Assembly (NCBI GenBank): GCA_964407285.1
Contig: CAYOVG010000094.1
Coordinates: 1-19,719, forward strand
Length of the DNA: 19,719 nt
Source of the DNA: CAYOVG01 sp964407285
Lineage (GTDB): Bacteria; Desulfobacterota; Syntrophobacteria; Syntrophobacterales; Syntrophobacteraceae
Reading direction: 5' to 3'
Part shown: one piece after another, positions 1 through 5,831 of the stretch
Position numbering within the stretch: position 1 is the first letter of the stretch
How the letters are laid out: each line of letters opens with the position of its first letter
Program-made: the position numbers and the translations under genes
Notes under the pieces: generated by a model
Databases searched by the model: none
The model's input: the letters and a program-made list of their open reading frames with translations, nothing else
What the model was told of the DNA's origin: nothing

Positions 1-403
1 ACTTATGTGTACTAATATAGGTAATTTGATATTTGTACCCTCACGGATTCAGGAATAGTTTATCACACTTAGAGAGTGTTGAACGAAACCGCTTCGCGGT
101 GAAGTTGGGGTTTTTCTTTTATCCCCATAATCAAAACTCATGCCAACGGCGGTTTCGTTAACGCGACGTTTGTGCGAATGCATCCGGCCATGGGTGAAAT
201 CCGAGGCCCAATGGTCTCGCACAAACGCCTATTGGTTATGCACTTTTGGCAGTCATGAATGACAACCGTGAAGCACTACAAATAGAAAACGTACGCGAGG
301 CCCGGAAAAATCCAGCTCACCTTCGGACAAGAATATTCGCAATACCTTATGCTCCGCAGGTTTTGATATTTCAAAGTGCATAACATGCTCTAAATACAAG
401 CAA
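1..403. other. Gene-free AT-rich stretch with palindromes
   Basis: I see no convincing coding sequence here. The stretch holds a small hairpin (88-100, ACCGC/GCGGT around TTC) followed at 111-120 by a T-rich run. This could be the terminator of a plus-strand gene lying left of the window. An 11-bp inverted repeat (82-92 with 149-159) overlaps that hairpin and would compete with it. The attC-like palindrome at 157-241 is listed separately. Positions 242-403 show nothing recognisable. Confidence 0.5.
157..241 (-). repeat. Imperfect palindrome resembling an integron attC site
   Basis: Two perfect 11-bp arms (167-177 and 217-227) enclose a 39-base centre. The centre can form a second stem (CCATGGG with CCCAATGG, one bulged A). 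Outside the arms, TAAC (159-162) can pair with GTTA (235-238), leaving unpaired spacers of 4 and 7 bases. Read on the minus strand, the site begins GCATAAC and ends GTTAACG. These resemble the RYYYAAC and GTTRRRY core sites of attC, each with imperfect matches. It lies 194 bases beyond the methyltransferase stop, on the side where a cassette's attC would be, but further away than usual. No integrase is visible. An ordinary structured palindrome is the alternative. Confidence 0.3.
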
Positions 404-430
404 CTCAGGCTGGGCTAAGCCCAGCCTGAG
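404..430 (-). terminator. Intrinsic terminator-like hairpin after the methyltransferase gene
   Basis: A perfect 12-bp stem (404-415 with 419-430) closes a TAA loop four bases beyond the methyltransferase stop codon. On the minus strand it is followed by a T-rich but interrupted stretch (TTGCTTGTATTT). The stem is strong and well placed. The weak U-tract leaves some doubt about Rho-independent action. It would serve the minus strand. Confidence 0.65.
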
Positions 431-434
431 CGTG

Positions 435-1223
435 TCATTTGGGTTTCACCCCGTACGCATAAAGATACGCGGAACTCCGCTGACCTTCGATGCCCTTGCC
501 CAGTTCTTGATAAAGTCGAGTTATGGCTCTATCCATCTTGCTCCCGGCTTTACATAAGACTTCCTTACCCAAGGAGGATGGCTTCGGAGAAGGCATTCTT
601 AAGCGCAGCGATCCAAAGTAACCTACATCAATACTCTTCAGGCCGAGCCGAGAGTAGATTTGACGGAGATGATCCAGTGTGATCACCACGTGGCGATCAT
701 ATAGCTCCCTATTCATGATCTTTCGGACCATGCCGAAGAAGCCTGCAAAGTTGGGCACAGTCGTTAGGAGTTCGCCACCCGGCTTCACCAGGGATAATTT
801 CTTCTCTACTACTCGATATGGTTTGGAGAAATGCTCAATAAAACCGGCGCTGAAAACCACATCATAATTATTTTTGCGAAGAAACACATTCATAAAGTCG
901 CCCCGCATAATGTGGGCTTGGACTCCGGCAAGTGATAAGTTGTCCAATGTCTTTAAGTACCCCCCCTTTGAGAATTCAATTCCCGAGACGGCATAGTTGA
1001 ACTGCTTTGCGAAATGAATCAAGAAACGGCCAGGAGCACATCCCACCTCAAAGAGGCTCTTCTTTCCTTTTCGCAAGTATTTGTGAAACATCGCGTCAAA
1101 ACACAACCCGAAATAGCTGTCCTGGTAAAGTACACAGGGCAGTTGCACTCTTGCCCACTCATTATCCCAGAATTCGGGGGAGGCGAGGTTTACGTTGGTC
1201 TTATTCTCGGCAGGTAAGCCCAT
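435..1223 (-). CDS. SAM-dependent class I methyltransferase
   Basis: Likely a stand-alone methyltransferase of the broad UbiE/Methyltransf_11 type, acting on an unidentified small molecule or glycan. The SAM-binding motif I is visible as LFEVGCAPGRFL, followed by the acidic end of the second strand (VSGIEFS) and a later DVVFSAGFIEHF block typical of motif II/post-I. LVKPGGELLTTVPN matches the motif III region. An open frame extends to a start at 1247, but the ATG at 1223 is preferred because AGGGAGGG lies immediately upstream. This gives 262 residues. The gene stands alone, is more AT-rich than the chromosome to its right, and sits between an attC-like palindrome and miniature elements, so recent acquisition is likely. 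The substrate cannot be told from the sequence. Confidence 0.8.
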   Translation of the reverse strand: MGLPAENKTNVNLASPEFWDNEWARVQLPCVLYQDSYFGLCFDAMFHKYLRKGKKSLFEVGCAPGRFLIHFAKQFNYAVSGIEFSKGGYLKTLDNLSLAGVQAHIMRGDFMNVFLRKNNYDVVFSAGFIEHFSKPYRVVEKKLSLVKPGGELLTTVPNFAGFFGMVRKIMNRELYDRHVVITLDHLRQIYSRLGLKSIDVGYFGSLRLRMPSPKPSSLGKEVLCKAGSKMDRAITRLYQELGKGIEGQRSSAYLYAYGVKPK

Positions 1224-1247
1224 AGCTCCCTCCCTCTTCAGCGACAT

Positions 1248-1810
1248 TGCTGGATTTCCGGCAGAAATAGCTTTTACTGAGAAGCCTTTTAGACGTCCAT
1301 TCTCCTCTACTTAGGACGTTGATCTGGCTGGTGTGCAGTTCAGAAAGGAAGGAAATACAGCAGGGGGATGATCTTGTGCTCTTACGATTTTCGTTCATAG
1401 ACTCTCTCCTTGTGTTTGGTGCAATCGCCCAAGGAGAATGTCCAGAAGTGTTGTATATTCCAGTACTTGACACCTGGCATGCAACTTGCTACTATAAGCA
1501 TGGAGGTCCTTAAGTGTCTATTGGTCTTTTCCGTTCGAGTCGCCAAACTGTCCGGTAAAGATCAAATGCCAGAGCTTCTGGATTTCTCCTTGGGCAGGTA
1601 AGCATTGTCTTGCTTGCCCATTTTCCGTTGAGGTCCAGTGATATAGAACTTGCCTTCGAGGTGGAAGGCCACTTGGACGAAATCTGATTGGTCAAGAATC
1701 TCAGACAAGACTACCTTGATTTTTTTATTGTCTGGTTACCCTTCAAAAATTTACGGTAAGTTTTTCCGATAAGAATTCTTTTATAGGCCACCGATCCACC
1801 CGCAAATCAG
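1248..1810. other. Gene-poor stretch with a possible gene remnant
   Basis: No intact gene is recognised. On the minus strand a reading frame between stops (about 1562-1733) encodes a coherent-looking peptide that includes QVAFHLEGKFYITGPQRK. It has no ATG start and no ribosome-binding site, so it may be a decayed gene or chance. On the plus strand a short frame starting at 1500 runs for 34 codons downstream of a sigma-54-like motif. Its product is not recognisable. Confidence 0.35.
1475..1490 (+). promoter_or_regulatory. Candidate sigma-54 (-24/-12) promoter
   Basis: TGGCATG-CAAC-TTGCT matches the RpoN consensus TGGCAYG-N4-TTGCW. The invariant GG (1476-1477) and GC (1488-1489) are exactly 10 bases apart. 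Initiation would fall near 1501 on the plus strand. Only a 34-codon frame follows, so either the regulated gene has decayed, it makes a short RNA, or the match is fortuitous. Confidence 0.4.
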
Positions 1811-1950
1811 TTGATTGACTCACAAAACTCGAAATGAAATGAGGCCACCATTTCGTAAACCGTTGATTCCCTTGAGTTTATAGGAGAGTTTTCTATGGCT
1901 GGTACATACAGGAGCGTCGCTGAATTGCGGGTTTTTTGTCAGTCAATCAG
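1811..1950 (+). mobile_element. Miniature transposable element (MITE-like), copy A
   Basis: A 140-bp unit bounded by imperfect terminal inverted repeats (GATTGACTCACAAAA at the left, TTTTTTGTCAGTCAATC at the right). It aligns along its whole length, inverted, with copy B at 2078-2216. The left 53 bases match at 47 of 53 positions, and the right 50 bases are also clearly related. Flanking decamers 1801-1810 and 1951-1960 agree at 7 of 10 positions, possibly a decayed target duplication. Inside, AGGAGAG (1882-1888) precedes an ATG at 1895 opening MAGTYRSVAELR, as if the start of a transposase gene remained after internal deletion. The parent IS family is not recognised. Confidence 0.7.
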
Positions 1951-2077
1951 CACAACTCGGTCATCGTTCATTATATAAAGTGGAAGTCTTCACTGTATTC
2001 TGTGGGGTGCTCAGCAGGAAAAGACCTCGGCAACTGTCCTAAACAAGTCCACGGGGAATGGAATTACGCTATCATTC

Positions 2078-2216
2078 CTGATTGGCTGACACAACTCCGC
2101 AATGTGGCGATACTCCTGTGTTTGCCAATTATGGTAAATTATCCTGCAAACCCAGCAGGATCAACGGTTTACGAAATAGGGGAACCATTTCATTTCGAGT
2201 TTTGTCAGTCAACCAG
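2078..2216 (-). mobile_element. Miniature transposable element (MITE-like), copy B
   Basis: A 139-bp inverted copy of the element at 1811-1950, with terminal inverted repeats CTGATTGGCTGACA and (reverse complement of the right end) CTGGTTGACTGACA. It is flanked by an exact 10-bp direct repeat, GCTATCATTC (2068-2077 and 2217-2226). This is the hallmark of transposition and fixes the element's ends. A 10-bp duplication with ~20-bp terminal repeats is compatible with IS4- or ISAs1-type DDE transposases as the mobilising enzyme, but none is in the window. The frame aligned to copy A's start reads GKHRSIATLR with its ATG changed to ATA. Confidence 0.8.
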
Positions 2217-2344
2217 GCTATCATTCTAAAACCGAAGCTTACAAGCCTATTCTCGAATAAACCCTCAGATGGTTTCAGGGTAGCTATAGGGTAGCATGGA
2301 GAAGAAGGTGTTTGGTTGGAAACCGTGTGAAACCTTGATTTTAC
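2217..2344. other. Short spacer between element B and the tRNA gene
   Basis: Noncoding. It begins with the right copy of the 10-bp target duplication (2217-2226). A small direct repeat GGGTAGC-TATA-GGGTAGC occurs at about 2278-2296 with one base change from perfect spacing symmetry. No terminator with a U-tract is evident after the minus-strand tRNA. Confidence 0.35.
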
Positions 2345-2420
2345 TGGAGGGCGACCCGGGGATCGAACCCGGGACCTTTGGTTCCGGAGACCAACGCTCT
2401 ATCCACTGAGCTAGTCGCCC
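2345..2420 (-). tRNA. tRNA-Arg (anticodon CCG)
   Basis: The minus strand folds as a complete 76-nt tRNA. The acceptor stem is GGGCGAC/GTCGCCC, the D-arm contains TAGCTCAGTGGATAGAGC, and the anticodon arm TTGGT-CTCCGGA-ACCAA has anticodon CCG after T33. The T-arm is CCGGG-TTCGATC-CCCGG. The CCA end is encoded (2345-2347 complement), preceded by discriminator T. It reads CGG arginine codons, which suits a GC-rich genome. tRNA genes are common island boundaries and the accessory stretch lies on its 3' side. No duplicated 3' end was seen within the window. Confidence 0.95.
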
Positions 2421-2448
2421 TTGTTGCGTAACTTCAATCAAGTATGCT

Positions 2449-2477
2449 TAGCTATCATGCATGAAGGAATTTGTCAA
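2449..2477 (-). promoter_or_regulatory. Candidate sigma-70 promoter of tRNA-Arg
   Basis: On the minus strand a perfect TTGACA (-35, 2472-2477) is followed after 17 bases by TAGCTA (-10, 2449-2454), a poor -10 match. The start would fall about 20 bases before the tRNA. The -35 match and position support it; the -10 is weak. Confidence 0.4.
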
Positions 2478-2697
2478 TGGCCTGAAAACCACCGGGCCGG
2501 AAATTGCCGTTGCCCCGCCGGTCGATCGACGGGGGCGGGCGTCTTTTGCGAAATGATGCTGTTGGGATTGTGTTTTCTCCGGCCGTATGCACGCCGTTTC
2601 AACCCGTTGCGCTCTCGGAACCGGGCTTTCCGACCCCCCGTTCACTCACGTCGCTCCCATTCCCGCCTTGCTTTCTCCGCCGAATCACTCTAAGAAT
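2478..2697. other. Noncoding stretch upstream of the polyprenyl synthase promoter
   Basis: No gene is supported. Around 2513-2548 a GC-rich near-palindrome centred on GTCGATCGAC is followed by GTCTTTT, which could act as a weak terminator on the plus strand. Nothing else is recognised. Confidence 0.4.
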
Positions 2698-2726
2698 TTG
2701 ACAAACAGGAAAAATTCCGTTAATTA
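2698..2726 (+). promoter_or_regulatory. Candidate sigma-70 promoter for the polyprenyl synthase gene
   Basis: TTGACA (2698-2703), a 17-base spacer, then TAATTA (2721-2726) within an AT-rich stretch (TTAATTAAGA). The perfect -35 and spacing make a promoter plausible. It would leave a leader of about 95 bases before the GTG start at 2828. Confidence 0.45.
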
Positions 2727-2827
2727 AGAGATTGCGGAGTTGCCCCGTGCAAATATAAGATGATGATGAAGCAGAACTTGTTCTGGCGTGCTGTTGGTCT
2801 TGAACTAATGGAGTTGACACACCTGCG

Positions 2828-3850
2828 GTGAATTCTTTACCTATACAAAATAGTGCCCACTCATATACGGCTTCCCTCAAAGAGCGGATTTACGCGCGAA
2901 TTCGCCCCGATCTCGAGAGGATCGAGGCGCAGATAAATGAGAACCTTACCACGAGCATCCCTCTCATTTCCGCCGTAGGCCGATACATCCTTGGGAGCGG
3001 TGGTAAGCGGCTCCGGCCTCTGCTGATGATCCTGGCGGCCAGGATCTGCGGATACCAGGGCAACCATGATGCCCCTCTGGCCGTCGTTTTCGAATATCTC
3101 CATGCGGCTTCCCTCCTCCACGACGACGTGGTGGACCGCGCCGAGTTCCGGCGCAATCAGCCGGCCGCCAATACCATCTGGGGTAATTCCGGCGTGGTTC
3201 TCGTGGGCGATTTCCTCTACTCCAAGTCCATCCTCATGACGGTCGGGTATAACAACCTCCGCATACTTGAGGTGCTCACCGAAACGACGACCAAGATGTC
3301 CGAAGGAGAGGTGCTTCAACTCATACATGCGGACAACCTTGAAATCGACGAAGAGGAGTACCTGGAGGTTATTGTAAGGAAGACGGCCGTCCTCATCAGC
3401 GCGGCATGCCAGATAGGGGCCATCTTCGGCGGAGGAAACGAGGCGCAGGAAAAAGCGTTGCGCGACTATGGACGACACCTCGGCATAGCCTTTCAGCTCG
3501 TGGACGATGCCCTCGACTATACGGGCGACGTCAAGGAACTGGGGAAGCCGGTCGGAAACGACATCAAAGAAGGTAAAGCCACTCTCCCCCTCATATATGC
3601 CCTGAGACACGGTCAGCCTGCCGACAAGAAGCGGCTGCGCAAGGTCTTCAGCAGCGATGAGATTACGCCCCTGGATTTCAGCCAGGTCCACGACATAGTC
3701 ACCCGCTCGGGGGGAATAGAATATACTCAGCGGCTGGCAAACCGGCATATAGAGCAGGCCAAGGAAGCCGTCGGTATTTTCCCGGCCCGGACCCCTACTC
3801 TGGAACTTCTCCTGGATATGGCCGACTACGTAATATTCAGGCGTCACTGA
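2828..3850 (+). CDS. Trans-polyprenyl diphosphate synthase (IspB-like)
   Basis: Condenses isopentenyl diphosphate units onto an allylic primer to make the long all-trans prenyl chain of the menaquinone or ubiquinone side chain. The 340-residue protein shows GGKRLRP (58-64), the first Asp-rich motif DDVVD (99-103) and the second DDALD (226-230) in FQLVDDALDYTGD. It also has the GKPVGNDIKEGKATLPLIYAL-type segment after the second motif. The residue five before the first motif is a small Ala (94), as in long-chain rather than farnesyl or geranylgeranyl synthases. The GTG start is chosen because an in-frame stop lies at 2801-2803 and no ATG intervenes. GGAG lies at 2810-2813, rather far upstream. 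Exact chain length (C35-C50) is not decidable; octaprenyl is a guess from family resemblance. Confidence 0.92.
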   Translation: MNSLPIQNSAHSYTASLKERIYARIRPDLERIEAQINENLTTSIPLISAVGRYILGSGGKRLRPLLMILAARICGYQGNHDAPLAVVFEYLHAASLLHDDVVDRAEFRRNQPAANTIWGNSGVVLVGDFLYSKSILMTVGYNNLRILEVLTETTTKMSEGEVLQLIHADNLEIDEEEYLEVIVRKTAVLISAACQIGAIFGGGNEAQEKALRDYGRHLGIAFQLVDDALDYTGDVKELGKPVGNDIKEGKATLPLIYALRHGQPADKKRLRKVFSSDEITPLDFSQVHDIVTRSGGIEYTQRLANRHIEQAKEAVGIFPARTPTLELLLDMADYVIFRRH

Positions 3851-4197
3851 TATCGGCATCATCCGGACCGGCGGCGGCCATCCATCGGCGACAGCGCTTC
3901 CGCCGGCCCCGGTTCGGAGGCCGGTCCGCGTTGCGCTTCTCCGTAGTGCGCGGCGCGCGGACCGCGGTTCGTCGGGCGGTACGCGCTTTCCACCAATATG
4001 TCCACCTAATTTCTATCATTTCTTCCGGAAATCTTGTTTACCGGCTACGTTCATGTTAACTTAAACCGGCTTCGGAAGGCGGTCGTTTTCAACAGCGAGC
4101 GACGCACGGGGAGCGGGAATGGCCTGCCGTGCGGGGCCTCTTGCAGTCGGCCGGTGTTCACCCTGAACTTACACGAAAAAGGCGGAATACTAGTACC
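3851..4197. other. Gap between polyprenyl synthase and precorrin-2 dehydrogenase
   Basis: No gene is supported. The first half is very GC-rich (GCGCGGCGCGCGG around 3949-3961); the second half (4000-4060) is AT-richer and might hold the promoter for the tetrapyrrole genes, but no convincing -35/-10 pair was found. The reading frame of the next gene stays open from 4129, so a longer N-terminus cannot be fully excluded. Confidence 0.4.
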
Positions 4198-4893
4198 GTG
4201 GATGTACCCTTCTACCCGATGTTCGTGGCGCTGGACGGACGGACCTGCCTGGTTGCAGGGGGCGGGGCCGTGGGGGAGCGAAAAGTCAGGAAGCTCATCG
4301 AGTATGGGGCTTCCGAGGTGCGGGTGGCGGCCGTGGAGCTGACTCCCTGGCTTGACGCGAGACGGCTCGAGGGAGTTATCGCCTATGCCGGCCGGGAATA
4401 CCATGAAAGCCTGATGGATGGCGTCCACCTGGTTTTCGCCGCCACGAGCGATCCGGCCCTCAACCTCAGAATTGCATCGGACGCCCGCAAACGGGGGATA
4501 TGGTGCAACATGGCCACCAATCCCGAGGCAGGCTCCTTCATCGTACCGGCCGTGTTCCGGCAGGGACCTCTGAGCATAGCCGTAAGCACGGAAGGCCTGA
4601 GCCCGGCTCTCGCCCGAAACATAAAGGAAATGCTGGAAAAGCAGTTCGGTCCCGAATGGAGCGCATTTCTTACGTTTCTCGGTTTGCTGCGGTCCGCCGT
4701 CCAGGCGAAAGTTCTCGGCACGGCGGAGAACCAGCGAATTTTCAGGGAGGCCGCGGAACTTCCCATGGTGGAATGGATGCGAAACAACGGGCGGGAAATG
4801 GCCGTGGATGCGGTCCACCGCATCTGCGGGCCTCATTTCACGAGGGAGGAAATATCTCAAATCTGGAATGAATCATGGAAATTGTCTTCCTAA
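4198..4893 (+). CDS. Precorrin-2 dehydrogenase / sirohydrochlorin ferrochelatase (CysG N-terminal / SirC-Met8 type)
   Basis: Oxidises precorrin-2 to sirohydrochlorin with NAD and possibly inserts iron to give siroheme. The Rossmann signature VAGGGAVGERKV lies near the N-terminus. FAATSDPALN carries the Asp of the bifunctional CysG/Met8 active site. NMATNPEAGSFIVPAVFRQGPLSIAVSTEGLSPALAR is the expected dimerisation block (described here in two parts of the chain). No methyltransferase domain follows, unlike enterobacterial CysG. The frame is open from an ATG at 4129, but family members begin close to the PFYPMFVALDG segment, so the GTG at 4198 (AAGGCGG about 12 bases upstream) is preferred; ATG 4219 is possible. 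The last 19 bases overlap the next gene, implying translational coupling. In sulfate reducers siroheme is also a precursor of heme, which fits the hemA neighbour. Confidence 0.88.
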   Translation: MDVPFYPMFVALDGRTCLVAGGGAVGERKVRKLIEYGASEVRVAAVELTPWLDARRLEGVIAYAGREYHESLMDGVHLVFAATSDPALNLRIASDARKRGIWCNMATNPEAGSFIVPAVFRQGPLSIAVSTEGLSPALARNIKEMLEKQFGPEWSAFLTFLGLLRSAVQAKVLGTAENQRIFREAAELPMVEWMRNNGREMAVDAVHRICGPHFTREEISQIWNESWKLSS

Positions 4894-5696
4894 CCATCAC
4901 AATCATATGCTACTGCTGCGGAATGATGGGATACCTCATCTATCTGGCGCGTAGCGAAGACGTTATCCACCGCGCATCGTGGGGATTGCTCCTGGCAGGG
5001 GCCGTTTTTCACGCGGGCGCCATCGTTCTCCAGTCCGTCAGGGCCGGTCACCTGGCCGTGACGTCCAGCCACGAGGCGCTGTCGTTTTTCACGTGGATAC
5101 TGGTCGTCACGTACCTCATCGTTCAGCCGAGGCTGCGACTGCGCGTGCTGGGGTCGTTCGTGTCCCCGCTTGCGGTCGTTTTCATGCTGGTGTCCTCCAT
5201 TCTTCCCGAATCCGTTATACCCAAGAGCGCGATTTTGCAGAGTGGATGGGTAGTTCTGCATATTGCCGCCCTTTTTTGCGCTAATGCGATATTCGCTCTC
5301 GCCTTCTGTGCGGGCGTGATGTATCTTTTGCAAGAGCGCCATATTAAGCGCAAGCAGTTCGGCTTTCTCTATCCGCGCCTCCCCTCGCTGGAGCGCCTGG
5401 ACAAGCTCAACCACCTTTGCCTCATCACGGGCTTTCCCCTCATGACCGTGGGCCTGGTTACAGGATTTGCCTATGCGAGCACCGCATGGCGCTCTCCATG
5501 GAGTTGGGACCCGAAGGAAGTGTTTGCGCTGGTGACGTGGCTCATCTATGCGGTGCTCCTGCACGAGCGGCTGGCGGTGGGATGGCGCGGCCGGCGCGCC
5601 GCATGGCTCGCGATTTTCGGGTTCGTGGCGGTTTTGACCACCTTTCTCGGAGTCAATCTGCTCTTCAAGGGCCACCATACGGTCTTTGTCAGGTAG
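4875..5696 (+). CDS. HemX/CcsA-family membrane protein (cytochrome c assembly type)
   Basis: A 273-residue polytopic membrane protein with about eight hydrophobic segments (first at 3-24). It carries the tryptophan-rich signature RSPWSWDPKE (206-215), the WWD-like heme-handling motif of CcsA/CcmC/HemX proteins. Conserved-looking histidines lie at 129, 180 and near the C-terminus (KGHH). Full CcsA proteins of system II are usually somewhat longer; the short form encoded directly before hemA is commonly called HemX or CcsA-like. Its role is either heme delivery for cytochrome c maturation or control of HemA level. The ATG start lies inside the end of the previous gene (19-base overlap). Confidence 0.85.
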   Translation: MEIVFLTITIICYCCGMMGYLIYLARSEDVIHRASWGLLLAGAVFHAGAIVLQSVRAGHLAVTSSHEALSFFTWILVVTYLIVQPRLRLRVLGSFVSPLAVVFMLVSSILPESVIPKSAILQSGWVVLHIAALFCANAIFALAFCAGVMYLLQERHIKRKQFGFLYPRLPSLERLDKLNHLCLITGFPLMTVGLVTGFAYASTAWRSPWSWDPKEVFALVTWLIYAVLLHERLAVGWRGRRAAWLAIFGFVAVLTTFLGVNLLFKGHHTVFVR

Positions 5697-5731
5697 TGAA
5701 CGACGAGAGCAACCGGTTCTTCGACCTGATT

Positions 5732-5820
5732 GGAACGCGCAATGCAAAACCCGCAACTCGTGACTCGAAACGCGCAACCTGTAACTCGTAACCGAAACGC
5801 GCAACCCATAACTCGTAATC
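5732..5820 (+). repeat. 27-bp tandem repeat (YELRVTS-type low-complexity repeat)
   Basis: Two consecutive 27-bp units, 5767-5793 and 5794-5820, match at 24 of 27 positions (GAAACGCGCAACC...AACTCGTAA). A degenerate earlier unit with GGAACGCGCAA and CAACTCGTGACTCG spans 5732-5766. On the minus strand the frame reads repeats such as SYGLRVSVTSYRLRVSSHELRV. It fills the spacer just before the hemA start and is read through by the open frame upstream of it. Confidence 0.75.
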
Positions 5821-5831
5821 CGAAGCAGCAT

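Noticed and set aside
1811..2216. CRISPR array, because short related repeats recur four times
   Set aside because: The repeats alternate in orientation and are the terminal repeats of two inverted elements; there are no regular spacers and no cas genes.
2861..3862. Long open frame on the minus strand opposite the polyprenyl synthase gene
   Set aside because: It is a shadow of a clearly identified prenyl synthase in GC-rich DNA; its translation shows no family motif and no ribosome-binding site.
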